From: Dioszegia crocea
Lineage: Eukaryota > Basidiomycota > Tremellomycetes > Tremellales > Bulleribasidiaceae
NCBI GenBank assembly: GCA_001600615.1
Contig: BCKK01000005.1
Span: forward strand, 868,001 to 932,000
DNA: 64,000 bases
Direction of reading: 5' to 3'
The notes beneath the pieces were generated by a model, which searched no databases, was not told where the DNA came from, and saw nothing but the letters and a program-made list of their open reading frames with translations. The translations under genes and the position numbers were made by a program. Positions 45,948 to 56,448 of the stretch are shown here, piece by piece (position 1 is the stretch's first letter; each line of letters begins with the position of its first letter).

Positions 45948-46062
45948 TGGTGATCCCCACAGGGCTAAAGCTTTGCGCTCTACATGAGCACTCTCTACCA
46001 ATGCATGAATTTTACCATACCCTGCCTTTGAGGACTGGCTTATACAAGCACAGCTGTGTAGA

Positions 46063-47620
46063 CTAGTCTGTGATATCCACCCCACCAATCCAGATCTCAA
46101 CCGCTTCCTCTTCCTCCGCGCCAGCGATCTTGTCCACCAATACCAACCGTATCTCCTCCTTCTCCAGCATACCCCACAATTCCCTCTCCCCTGGATCCCT
46201 CTGTTTATACGCCAGCAACAGCTTCGGTCTTTGCGTCCGACCCGGAGGCTTAAGCAGCGATTTGAGCGTCCGGATGAGGGAGGGAAATGATGCAGTATTG
46301 TAGGTCACATCTGCCGCTCTGCAAAGTCAGCTACGCATCTACACTGAGCGATTCTCGACCTACATTATCAGGTCGGGCCACGATTCTTGCCCCTCTTCGC
46401 CATGTGAAACACAAGATGGTAGCGGCTGATCCCAGTCGAGCACATCCGCCGTGAGCGAGAAGTCTGCATCGTCTGGCGCAGAATCGCAGATGAGCCGATT
46501 CAGAGCCATGTTCTCCCGCATGAGCTCTATTGCAGACTCTGCCAGATTAGCATGATGAAAGAGGACAAGCGAGAATAAGCGCACCGAGATCTGTAGCTAC
46601 GATCCTTCCACCCGTAGAGCGACGATGGCAGAGGATTGAACAGAGAGCGATGGAGACTAGCCCGGTTCCGCTACCTGCGATGTCAGTGCTTGGTCTAACG
46701 CCAAAATATAAGACTTGCCTAGCTCCAGGATGTAGTGCGACCCACGAGGTTGGCGTAGCGAGTCCAGTACTTCAGCCGCTAGAGCTTTCGCCTCCACACT
46801 TTGACCGCCTGGATTGGATGCACCGGCGCTCTTCTCTTCGAGATGTCGATACAGCCAAGAAGACAATGCCAGACCAGAGTCCCATACTTTCTGCTGATCA
46901 GCATCGAGATACCCATCTACAAGAGGCAGCGCACCTTGTCCAGGTCAAACGAGGTCTGCTCAACCAGTCTCAGAGGAATCACCCCCGGTATCCCCCACTC
47001 CCTCATGATCCTGCTCTGCTTAACACCTTCGTCCCTCTCTTTGCCCTTCTTTCCAACCTTCTCTCGATCATCACCCCTCTCCTTGCCTTTTCCTTTGCTC
47101 TTCGCCCCAATCCCCTTCGTAACCCCAGATCCACTGGCGGGATTTGGCCGGATAATTTCGATACCCTCACTATACACGCTGAGCGGTATACAGCTAGAGC
47201 TCGGGCCGGTCAAGGCAAGTATATCTTGCCATCCACATTCACGTCCGTCGGTCACCGATGAACTAGAGCTAGCTGTGGCAGACAGACAAAGTTGCCATCT
47301 CTCGCCAATTTGCGCTTGATCTGGAAGCGGGATGGACAAGGGTCGATAGGTGCTTTCGGGCGGAGAGAAAGTTGTCAGATGGACAGCAGGGGTGTGTGTG
47401 ACCGATGGAGCGGATCGTCTCCAATGGTAAGATAGGTCGGTAGGCTCATAGCGTAGTCTGCAGAATCAGTAGATGTGTGGGATTCACCGGCTGAAGGTTG
47501 GGATAAGATGCGTACGGACTCTGTACGCAGATCGTTGGCTACTTGAGGCGTGATGGTGATGCTGCTCCCTGCCTCTGCAGATATAGGAGGCGGTCGTAAG
47601 AACGAGATGTACCAGTACAT
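46063..47620 (-). CDS. METTL21-type protein methyltransferase (Methyltransf_16)
   Basis: Seven-beta-strand SAM-dependent methyltransferase of the lysine-methylating METTL21/EFM group. Reliable minus-strand coding parts are 46935-47444 (approximate 5' edge), 46719-46890, 46585-46674, 46364-46538 and 46063-46318. Motifs: KKVWDSGLALSSWL, LELGSGTGLVSIAL (SAM motif I) and AADVTYNTASFPSLIRTL. The intron at 46675-46718 has a GC donor (GCAAGT) and splits SAM motif I. The 5' end is unresolved: the frame from the putative start (ATG at 47620, MYWYISFLRPPP) does not join the downstream frame through the obvious 30-nt intron at about 47481; a 71-nt intron with a GTACGC donor would. Substrate unknown. Confidence 0.78.
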
Positions 47621-47931
47621 TGGATAGATGGGAGAGTGATGAAAGCAAATTTGGTCTCGGGCAGTTTTGGCGCTGGCTTTGGCTCTGAAACTTGAAGCTG
47701 GAAGGTCTATCGCTCGCCGTCTGGACTCGTGGACACCCTTCTGCTCCCCATGATGGATCTTAATGCTACTAATCTGACAGTCATAGCCTTGTCAAGCATG
47801 CCATGACCTGAACTTGATGCTCAAGAGGGCAATGGTCTACTAAACCTGCCATTAATCGGGCAACTGGATACCCCTCGAGCGCTACTCCCCAGTTCCTGTA
47901 TCGATCCGCAAGTACAGCCTAGTTGTTACAT
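47621..47931. other. Intergenic, methyltransferase/bL32m spacer
   Basis: 311 bp with no recognisable gene or repeat. Confidence 0.45.
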
Positions 47932-48633
47932 TCATGCTTCGGCACTGGGGACCACAGCTTCACTAGGCCCTGCCGATGCCACACCACCTCGAGCTTCGTG
48001 CTTCCATCTACATCATCAGTGTGGCTCTGACATTCGAGGGAGTTCAGCCCGCAACGCACCTTCTTGAGATCTGCGAGTAGCAGTTTCCACAAACGTTATG
48101 AGCCAATTTGATCATTCCGCATGCTTCGCAGTGTGAAAAGTCTACAATGTCAGCGTAGATCGAGGGGTCATTATGAACGCAACAAGAGGAGGATAGAGAG
48201 GCTGCCCATTGATGGAAATCCTTCCGAGGGACACTTCAACATCTGCCAATACGCCAATGAAGACTGCCAGCTGAAGGCCGTATCACAATCAAGACTCACT
48301 TGTCTTGTTCTTCAAACCCTTATTGGCACTGCGCATGCTTTTCCTCGAATGCGACACCTTGGATTTAGGCACCGCAAGTAGGATAGGAGGAACCAGCTCT
48401 GCAAGAGTGTCGAGGAGCGGTATCAGAGATAGACTCCATGGCGCTGAAGGCCGGTCGAGAGCCTGATGTTGGACAGTGGATGGGTTGGCAGATGTGGTGG
48501 GAGGGGGAAGAGTGGAGGTGGAGCTCGAGCTTGACGGGACGCAGGGGAGTGACCAGCTCGGTCGGAGAGCTGTCCATCGAGCAAGTCCTGAGAAAGCTGT
48601 TCGGGGACCAGCAGAGAGCGAGAGTGAGGCCAT
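47932..48633 (-). CDS. MRPL32: Mitochondrial ribosomal protein bL32m
   Basis: Zinc-binding protein of the mitochondrial large ribosomal subunit, matured by the m-AAA protease in yeast. Coding parts on the minus strand are 48300-48633, 48060-48141 and 47932-48007 (163 aa, frame closes). A Ser-rich mitochondrial presequence-like N-terminus precedes ILLAVPKSKVSHSRKSMRSA, the start of mature L32. The zinc knuckle is HCEACGMIKLAHNVCGNCY, with two CxxC pairs. Introns are 158 and 52 nt, both long for this window. Confidence 0.9.
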
Positions 48634-48838
48634 TGTGATTGTGAGAGCTGATTAGCTTCGATGATTGTTGATGAGAGCGAGATGCAGAGCTCCAGAGCGA
48701 ATTTCGCTGGGCGGTGGTGCCAACGGAATCAAATTTCCACCATACAGATGGCACCTGTGTAGACCGACCATGCCTTGCGAGTCTGCATAGCACTTCTAGG
48801 CATCTATGCATGTCTACAGGCCTCTAGAATGAGCAAAT

Positions 48839-49870
48839 CTATAGCAAGGAATCGACAAAGTCCGCGAAAGAGTCAAAAATCTCGTCTGGCGGATTCGCCA
48901 CCTGTTCCACGCCAGGCCGATACTTGCCAGTCCGCACTAGAATCAGCTACTAGACTCGGTCCTGACCTACCCAGTACGCGGCTGAGCCCTAGATCCAACG
49001 CGCCTTCTCCTAGATCATTCTCGATATCATCCCCCACCACTGCACATTCGCTGATCCCGCCTTGAAAATCCGGGTCCAGCGTCTTCATCCGCTCCACCGC
49101 CATCTCAAAGTACCGCTTGGTTGGCTTGCCGACTATTTCCGCCGTCACACCCGTAGCAGACTCTAGAGCCTTGACAAAGGGGCCGATACCGAGTGACAGA
49201 CCCGCTGGTAGGGCCGAGGTTGCGGGTGATTGTAGGAATGATGCCGTATGTGGAGCGATGAGGGTAGGCTTCGCACTACTCGCCGAGCTTGCTTTGTCAG
49301 ACAGCGGTTCGTGATTGAGTATGCGAAAGGCGATATTGAGCGATTCGTATGATAAGGATGGAGGGTGTTGTCCTAGGATGACGGAGTCGCATTCTTCCGG
49401 CTCACACGAGGGTAAATGTGAGAACTCTGCTTTGGCTGAGGGTGAGAGTATGAGATACGGTCTGGATCAGCCATTTCATATGAAGACTTACTTGAGTTTG
49501 CGGTCATCTACCACTTGTCGACAGGCTCCGATACTGGTGGTGATCTCTTCAGTCCGGGCTGGTATTCCCATCCCCATCAGTCTTCTAGCCACATCGGCAG
49601 TGCTCTCTTTGGTGTTGTTCGAGCTGGATGTCAGTGGTGACTCCAGCATTCAGAAGAGTAGCTTGCCAGAAGATGAATGGGACTTTGGCCTGCCGAAGTT
49701 TTGTTATCGCTTCAACTGCGCGAGGGGTGGGATCATGCCCCACATGAATCGTCCCGTTGAGGTCTATGAGTAGAGCTTTTATGTTCTTCAGACTGGAATC
49801 ATCAGCGGGTCAGTTTGATCAGCATTAGGGTAGCGTACCGGGACATCTGGCCGTTGTCATCCATACTCAT
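48839..49870 (-). CDS. HAD phosphatase of the HDHD2/LHPP group
   Basis: Haloacid-dehalogenase-like hydrolase, 292 aa; coding parts on the minus strand are 49839-49870, 49667-49792, 49492-49623, 48971-49461 and 48839-48936 (frame closes). Motif I is ALLIDLNGTIHVG (nucleophile Asp, then DLNGT). CSNNTKESTADVARRL fills motif II. VGKPTKRYFEMA carries the motif III Lys, CAVVGDDIENDLG is motif IV, and the end VRTGKYRPGVEQ is typical of the group. The intron at 49624-49666 has a GC donor (GCAAGC) and interrupts the motif II Ser region. The group includes phosphohistidine and pyrophosphate phosphatases; the substrate is not predictable. Confidence 0.87.
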
Positions 49871-50080
49871 TGAGCCAGAGCAGTCTGAAGGACGAGAAGA
49901 GGCGGAAGACGCGTCGGATCCAAACGCGTCCAGCTTGAGGCACGGATGACGTCAGAGTGTGTCGCCTGGTGGAGGATGTCCACCCGATCGCGATCTACTG
50001 TGCATATTCTGTCCAGACGTCAGACGTTCATACCAGGTCACCCTACAGCATCCCATACTACATACACTTAACAAATTCCA

Positions 50081-51032
50081 ATGTCCGTCGCCATAATTCA
50101 AGGGGCATCCGGAGGGCAGGGTCTCGCCCTAGCCTCTCACATTCTCCGCAATACCGGCATGAAGGTCTACGCGCTTACTCACGGCAAGGGTAGCGGTATC
50201 CAAGATCACCTCGGCGAGCTATCAAAAGGCGATAGGTTGACAGTGGTGAATGGCGTGGATCTCAAAGAGGAGAGAGGCCTGGAAGATGCAGCAAAGATGG
50301 TGAAGGAGCGAGAGGGAAAAGCGGCCGTTCGATTAATTGCTTGCTTTGCTGGAATCGTAAGTGCTGATCTAGTCGCAAAGATATCTTCAGCTAATTCTCA
50401 GCTCACACCTGAAAAATCTCTAGGCGCTGTGGACCCCTCGACAGTACTCTCCCAATTCCAGGTCAACACCATCGGCCACCTCCTCACTTACAAGCACTTC
50501 GTCCCGCTTCTACCCTCCCGCAAGGAATGGCGAGACGTTTCGGCGCAATGGAAGGATGGGAATGATCCAGCGAAGGGTTTAGTAGGGGCGGACAACAGTC
50601 TCTGCTGGTCAATGTCGGCCAGAGTGGGCTCGATATCAGGCAATGAAAAAGGAGGGTGGTACTCATACAGAGCGTAAGTTTGGCTCTACCCAAGTCAGAA
50701 CTAATCAGTCAGGTCAAAAGCTGCACTCAACCAGATCATTCGCAGTCTGGACCACGAGGTGAGTGGCTACACGTTCTCGCTGACAACAGCTCGTCAACAA
50801 ATCATCATCAGGAATAGCTGTAGCATACCACCCCGGCACGGTCCTCACACCATTCTCTAAAGCTGTGGTGGGCCAGAATGCCAAGCCGGACCCGGAGCAC
50901 GGCCGATTCGGTGTGGAGGAGGCCTTGGAGAAGATGACAAGTCTGATGGGCAAGGTCGAGCGCGATGGCCAGGGTGGAGGTTCGTGGGGCGGAGGATTCT
51001 TCGATTGGAAAGGTGAGAGAGTGGAATGGTAA
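50081..51032 (+). CDS. SDR of the C-factor type
   Basis: Short-chain dehydrogenase of 278 aa from exons 50081-50356, 50402-50673, 50713-50758 and 50790-51032 (frame closes). The cofactor loop is QGASGGQGLALA, the active-site segment is SARVGSISGNEKGGWYSYRASKAALNQ (Ser plus YRASK), and VAYHPGTVLTPFS follows. It resembles bacterial C-factor/CsgA-like and fungal homologues of unknown substrate. The first intron is 45 nt and stop-free, so retention adds 15 residues. Divergent from the HAD gene by 210 bp. Confidence 0.87.
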
Positions 51033-51150
51033 TCATGCATTGTACAATTAGTCACACGTACGGAGCTGGTCCAGGCCTCGATCTACAACCTTGCTTCGTC
51101 TATTCAGTGGCAATAGAGCCAGCAACGTACCAAGATCTGGGACTGGACAG

Positions 51151-51184
51151 AAGTGCCACATTCGGAAATTACCGCTTCCGGGCA
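51151..51184. promoter_or_regulatory. Shared upstream block, copy 1
   Basis: AGTGCCACATTC, then a short A/T stretch, then CCGCTTCCGGG. The same ordered motifs lie upstream of the other two paralogues (53843-53880 and 55799-55840). Conservation between copies is seen; a regulatory role is inferred. Confidence 0.45.
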
Positions 51185-51745
51185 AACCTTGACGATGTTT
51201 CATCCCATTTTGAACCTCTTCAAATCCTATCCACTCATCTCTTCCAATGTAGCGATTCTACACCAAGAAGTCATGCTTGGAAGCGATCGGATTGACGACA
51301 GATCCTCCGAGCACTAGGCTCAAAATCTTTTGGAGCCCCGAGACCCGACCATTCGGACCGAGTCATTCGCTAATCACGACAATTTCGGACATCTTCGCAA
51401 CTGGCAATGAAAGATCCCTCGCGACTGACTCGACTTACATACCGCTCATGACGCTCGACACTTTGAATGCTTCAAGCATGCACGAGGCGGCGCCGAGCAA
51501 CTGCCGGCGGAGCTACCGCGGATTAGGGTTGGGATGAAAATGGAGATGAGCCGTTGCCGAGCTTCATCTCAATCTACCAGTACTCTGGACCTGGCAACGA
51601 ATAGCTCAATTCCGACCTAACTTTAGGAATGCGGTGTGGAGCGGTGGGTTAGGCAGAGGTAAGCAGTAAACAATGGTCGGCCTGTGGAGCAGGTATGATG
51701 CTTGCAGATCCATGATCTGTCGCATTCCGCAGACACCTCGAGGGA

Positions 51746-51752
51746 TATAAAA
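51746..51752 (+). promoter_or_regulatory. TATA box of secreted repeat protein 1
   Basis: TATAAAA, 83 bp before the ATG, followed by a C/T-rich leader. The paralogues have TATATAAG at the same place. Confidence 0.65.
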
Positions 51753-51834
51753 GGGCCACTGTTTCCCCCTTCTCGTCTTCACCGACTCACTCTTCTCACC
51801 TCAGTTTACAACAACTCCAACAAACACATCTACA

Positions 51835-53642
51835 ATGCAGCTCTTCGCCCTCTTCACTCTCCTACCCCTCCTCGCCAATGCCGCACCCCTCGGCCTCCTC
51901 CCCAACATCCTTCCCAAAGTCTGCATCGGCTCGGCCTGCCTCACCAACTCCACCGCTCAGCCTGGCAACCTCGTCGATGTCAACGCAGCTCTCGGTAAAG
52001 TCGGGGTCAATGTCACTCTGGGTCTCGGTGGTCACACTACCACTGTAGCTCCCGCCCCAGTCCCCACTCCCGCTCCTACCACTGGCGGTAAGAATCTCGT
52101 CGACCTTAACGCCGACCTCGGTATCCTCACACTCAACGCTACCGTTGGTCTTGGTGGCCACAACACCCCTGTCTCCCCTCCTCCTGCTCCCACACACGCT
52201 CCTGCCCCACCTCCCGCCACCGATGGTAAGAACCTGGTAGATGTCAACGCCGATCTCGGTATTGCCACCCTCGGCGCTACCGTCGGTCTCGGTGGCCACA
52301 ACACCCCTGCCCCCGTCCCCGCGCCTGCCCCTGCGCCTACTCCTGCCCCTGCGCCAGCTCCCGCTCCTGCTGCCGATGGCAAAAACCTCGTCGACGTTAA
52401 CGCCGATCTTGGCATCCTCACNNNNNNNNNNNNNNNNNNNNNNNNNNNNNNNNNNNNNNNNNNNNNNNNNNNNNNNNNNNNNNNNNNNNNNNNNNNNNNN
52501 NNNNNNNNNNNNNNNNNNNNNNNNNNNNNNNNNNNNNNNNNNNNNNNNNNNNNNNNNNNNNNNNNNNNNNNNNNNNNNNNNNNNNNNNNNNNNNNNNNNN
52601 NNNNNNNNNNNNNNNNNNNNNAAAGACCTCATCGACGTTAACGCCGATCTTGGCATCCTCACCCTCAACGCTACCGTCGGTCTAGGTGGTCACCACACCC
52701 CTGCCCCCGTTCCCGCGCCTGCCCCAGCACCTACCCCTGCGCCTGCGCCTGCTCCCGCCCCCGCCACTGATGGCAAGAACCTCATCGACGTCAACGCCGA
52801 TCTTGGCATCGTCGGGCTCAACCTCACTGTTGGCCACGGTACCCCCACTGCCCCCGTTGCCATCTCCATCCCCACTCCGAACCCCAACAACCTCATTGAC
52901 GTCAATGCCAACGTCCTCGGTCTCAACGTCACTCTAGGTCTCGGTGGTGCCGGGGCCCCTGCTCCCACAGCCCCTACCGTCCCTACCGTCCCCACTGTCC
53001 CCACCGTTCCCACCATCCCCAACAAGCCCATCCTCGGTAACGGTCTCAACCTTGACGGTATTTCCGGTCTTCTCAGCAACGTCATTGACACTGCTTCTGG
53101 CACTCTTTCTCCCATCCTCGACGGTCTCACGGCTTACCTTGTGAGTCTTCACGTTCTTCATCCCGCACAGTGCTGACTTTCAGATCAACTTGAAGGCGCC
53201 TTCCGTCCTCACCGCCATTGCTCAACTCAACATCGCTATTCTCAAACTGCAGCAGGCAGTTGATCAGCAGGCCGCTGCCATCAAGAAGTGAGTGACCCCT
53301 GCCTAAGTAGAGCTCAGCTGACAATTCAGCCGCAAAGACATTGCCAACATTGTCAACTACACTGTCAACCTCATCCGCAACATCAGCGCCTACCTCGACC
53401 GCATGCCCGGATGGATCTTGACCAACAACTCTGTCAAATCTTTGGCTGCATCCCTCGACAACCTCCTCGCTGCCTACATCCTCGGTCTCCAGATCATCGG
53501 CATCTCCACCGCCATCTTTGCTCAGCAGGCTGCTTTGCTAGGGTTGACTTTGGGCAATTGGTCTCCTTTGCTTGCAAAGAGTGAGTACCGGTTCGTGCGC
53601 TTGGATAATGCTGACATCTCAGCCGGGGCTCTCTTCCTCTAA
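51835..53642 (+). CDS. Secreted Ala/Pro repeat protein, cluster member 1 (contains assembly gap)
   Basis: Extracellular protein with signal peptide MQLFALFTLLPLLANAAP. The core is a tandem repeat of about 45-60 residues, each NLVDVNADLGI-x-TL-x-ATVGLGG followed by an Ala-Pro linker; four and a half units precede the gap and at least two follow it. The C-terminal 120 residues are an amphipathic helical domain shared with the two downstream paralogues. Exons are 51835-53140, 53184-53287, 53330-53580 and 53623-53642, ending TGALFL. Positions 52422-52621 are exactly 200 N; the frames on either side disagree by one base, so the true gap length is not 200. Introns are 41-43 nt. Function unknown; a surface or matrix protein is plausible. 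Confidence 0.75.
52422..52621. other. Assembly gap of 200 N inside tandem repeat
   Basis: Run of exactly 200 N within the repeat core. The repeat continues in a consistent reading frame on each side, but the two frames join only if the real gap is 1 modulo 3. Typical placeholder gap where a tandem repeat collapsed. Confidence 0.95.
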
Positions 53643-53842
53643 ATCAAGCCCCTAGTAGATCATCAGCAGTAGTGCATCAAAGTCAAAAGTAAACACCTTG
53701 TAGTCGTAGCAGTCTCTATCGTTCTCTTACATGTATACTATCTCTCCGTTACTACTATAAGCACAGCCTTTCTACTCTCGACTTCAGAGGCACGTCTCCT
53801 CCAGTAGCAGCGAGAGGTCAGCTTGGCCTTAGCAGATGGCAA

Positions 53843-53880
53843 GAGTGCCATATTCAAAATTGCCTCTTCCGGAAGTTTCG
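53843..53880. promoter_or_regulatory. Shared upstream block, copy 2
   Basis: GAGTGCCATATTC, A/T stretch, then TGCCTCTTCCGGAAG. The palindrome CTTCCGGAAG is identical in copy 3. About 610 bp before the ATG. Confidence 0.5.
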
Positions 53881-54385
53881 AGCGATAGTTCAAAGCCTCC
53901 ATTCCGCGCCTTTTTGGGCGTTTTTAGTCCTTCCATCCAGCTTACATCCAGCCATAGCATCTATCGCCGTACATGCACACAAACAACGCCCAGATCTGGT
54001 CTATTCAGCTCATACGCCTTCCCGCGGCGATATCCAATGGGCGAGCCGGCGGCGGTTGAACGTGTCGCAGCCGGAGCAACCGACTTCAATGCTAATTCTC
54101 CGGATGACCCGAGTTGCGATATTCCGCATACCGCAGAAGAGCTCGCAGAAGGATGATAGCTTGGAGATGGTTCAACCTCTTCATTTGGACGTTGAGTCAG
54201 CACAAGCTTGATGTTTGCGCCTCTTCAACATGACAACAGTCAGCACATCGATGTCGATGAGTGGCGGCGGATCCATTCATCGAAGGCGATTCGCTTCATG
54301 CTCAAATTGACAGAGTAACGCTGGATGTGGACGACGTGATTGCGCTCATTCTCACTCACAGGACAGGAAGGACGCCGACGAGAGA

Positions 54386-54393
54386 TATATAAG
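54386..54393 (+). promoter_or_regulatory. TATA box of cluster member 2
   Basis: TATATAAG followed by GCGGTCA, identical in member 3; 97 bp before the ATG. Confidence 0.65.
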
Positions 54394-54489
54394 GCGGTCA
54401 CTTTTCCCCCTTTCCCTCTTTCTTCATCCAAACTCTTCATCTTCACACTCCTCCACAACCACACCTCCCACCTTCCATCTTTCATCACA

Positions 54490-55441
54490 ATGCAGCTCGC
54501 TATCCTCTTCACCCTCCTCCCGATCCTTGCCAGCGCCGCTCCTCTTCTCGGCCTCCCCAAGCCCGCCCTTGTCGACCTCAACCTCGTCAATGCCCTCAAC
54601 CTCAACCTTACCGTCACTCTCGGCGGCGTAACCATCCCCGGCAAGGGCCTTCCCACCGGTCTCCCAGTCCTTCCCACTGGTCTCCCCGCTCTCCCTGCCG
54701 GCGTTGTACCTGCTGTCCCCGCCATCCCTGCTCTCGACCTCGCCAAACTCCCCGTCGTCGGTGGTCTCTTGGCCGGTGGTATCCCCACTGGTCTCCCTAG
54801 CTTGCCCACTGGCCTGCCACCCTACCCTCCACTGGCGCCCTCCCCGACCTCAGCAGCATCATTGGCGGTGCTCTCGCCGGCGGCTCTGCTCCCTCTCTCT
54901 CCCCTGTCCTCCAGAGGCTCTCTAGCTTTCTCGTAAGTCTTCCTTTCTTACCTCTACCAGCTAAGCTAACCCTCAGATTGGCTTGAAGGCTCCTTCCATC
55001 GTCACCGCCACCACTCAGCTCAGCACCGCCATCACTAGCTTGCAGGCTGCCATTGCTGAGCAGGCCAACGTCCTCAAGGCGTAAGTCCAACCTCATTGAC
55101 CAAAAACGATAGCTCACCCCACAGCCGCACCGATGATCTCGCCAACGTCGTCACCCAGGTCGTTGCCCTCGTCCGCACCATCAGCAACTACCTTAATCTC
55201 ATCCCTTCCTCCATCTTGACCAACAGCGCCATCGAATCCCTGGCCGCCTCCGTCGACAGGCTCCTCGCTGCCTACATCGTCGGTCTCCAGGTTATTGGCC
55301 TTTCCACCACCGCTTTCCTCGCCGAGGTCACCAAGCAGCGTCTCGACCTGGCTGGTCTATCCACTCTGCTCCCTTCCAGCAAGTCTTCCATCTTTGGGCT
55401 GTGACACGCGCTGACCCTCAGCCCGCGCTCTCTTCGCTTAG
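54490..55441 (+). pseudogene. Secreted Gly-Leu-Pro repeat protein, cluster member 2, with 1-bp frameshift
   Basis: Paralogue of member 3. Signal peptide MQLAILFTLLPILASAAP, a short GLPTGLP-type repeat core, then the shared C-terminal domain. Exons 54490-54932, 54977-55080, 55125-55378 and 55422-55441; exons 2-4 have exactly the lengths of member 3 (104, 254 and 20). In exon 1 at about 54,818-54,821 one base is missing compared with member 3 (GCCTGCCACCC against GCCTGCCCTCCC), so the frame runs into a stop at the splice donor and the C-terminal domain is lost, although it remains otherwise open. The last intron uses a GC donor (GCAAGTC). Recent inactivation or a sequencing error cannot be told apart. 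Confidence 0.7.
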
Positions 55442-55573
55442 GCAGTCATTGGTCGTGGCAAGGGTTTATGCAGTATCAAAAGACAATCTTGGACAGTTGA
55501 AGTATAATTCGGTTTCGGTTTCGGTTCTGTATTCTGCAGAAAAATGCAATACATCCTTGATTACTACACCTCA

Positions 55574-55686
55574 TCTACTACTGCATCCGCTGCTAACTAA
55601 TTAGTAACAGCGCCTGCTCAAACGACTCCTTCAATACTGGAATAGCCTCTTCTCCCACACTGACTCCCACCAGTCCCGCTTCTACC
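55574..55686 (-). pseudogene. Relic of the 3' end of cystathionine gamma-synthase
   Basis: The minus strand reads GLVGVSVGEEAIPVLKESFE then QALL, matching the C-terminus of the intact gene at 57980-60028 ([20 protein letters not shown] then [11 protein letters not shown]). Nucleotide identity is high over about 85 bp, after a small insertion near the stop end. Only this terminal piece is present. It shows that a segmental copy carrying a repeat-protein gene extended into the convergent neighbour. Confidence 0.8.
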
Positions 55687-55798
55687 GCTTAGAGTAGATC
55701 ACCAGGTAGTAAAGCATCTAAGTAAACCTCTTGTAGTCATAGCAATCATCTTACATGTCTACTATTTCCATCACTCGACTTGGCTCTGTAGCAAGTGG

Positions 55799-55840
55799 CA
55801 AAAGTGCCACATTGAGAGATTGCCTCTTCCGGAAGTTCCG
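55799..55840. promoter_or_regulatory. Shared upstream block, copy 3
   Basis: AAAGTGCCACATTG, A/T stretch, then TTGCCTCTTCCGGAAG, as in copy 2. About 610 bp before the ATG. Confidence 0.5.
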
Positions 55841-56342
55841 AGCAATAGTGCAGCCGTCCATTCAGCTCTTCCTCGGCGTTTCTACTTCTTCCACTTACAG
55901 ATGCATCTAGCCACAGCATCCATTGCAGCGCATGCACAGGCACAGCGCCCAGATCTGGACTATTCAGCTCTATGCATCCCAATCTCTGCGGCGCTATCGA
56001 ATGGCCGGGCCGGAGAATTGCAGCCGGGACGATAGACAGACCTTCAATGCCGATTCACCGGACAACCCAAAGCAGTGATGTTGCGATATTTCGACATATC
56101 GCAGAAGGAAATTAGCTTGGAGATGGTTCGGTGTGTTCATTGGGGCATTGGGCCAGGTCGATCTTGATTTTCACGCCTTTACTTTCGTGGCGACAATCAA
56201 CAAATTGATCAAATGAGAGGCGGCATCTCTATCGATCGAAGGCGATTCGGTTGATGCCTCAATCAAACAGATTGACGCTGGAAGCGGACGATATGATTGC
56301 GCTCATTCCGACGTTATGAGTAGCCCAGAGGTCGTCGAGGGA

Positions 56343-56350
56343 TATATAAG
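56343..56350 (+). promoter_or_regulatory. TATA box of cluster member 3
   Basis: TATATAAG followed by GCGGTCA; 99 bp before the ATG, with a C/T-rich leader after it. Confidence 0.65.
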
Positions 56351-56448
56351 GCGGTCAAATTTCCCCCTCCTCTTCTTCTTCATCTCAACTCATCTTCACC
56401 TTCACACTCCTTCACTTTCACACCTTTCCATCTTTCATCTTCTTCACA

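Larger units (their letters stand above)
51033..51834. other. Upstream region of secreted repeat protein 1
   Basis: About 800 bp without a gene. It contains a block near 51151-51184 resembling the duplicated promoter blocks of the next two paralogues, and a TATA box at 51746-51752. Confidence 0.6.
53643..54489. other. Intergenic, duplicated upstream region 2
   Basis: About 850 bp. From roughly 53,690 onward it is alignable with the spacer before member 3 (about 55,730-56,440), so the promoter region was copied along with the gene. No gene inside. Confidence 0.6.
55442..56448. other. Intergenic with gene relic and duplicated upstream region 3
   Basis: About 1 kb. It contains the cystathionine gamma-synthase relic (55574-55686), the shared upstream block and the member 3 TATA box. 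No intact gene. Confidence 0.65.

Noticed and set aside
47932..48299. snoRNA in the 158-nt bL32m intron or in the BET5 intron
   Set aside because: No convincing paired box C/D or H/ACA motifs were found by eye.
51835..53642. Tandem repeats of the secreted proteins as a CRISPR-like or satellite array
   Set aside because: Repeats are in phase with coding frames, follow a signal peptide and vary at synonymous positions, so they are protein repeats.
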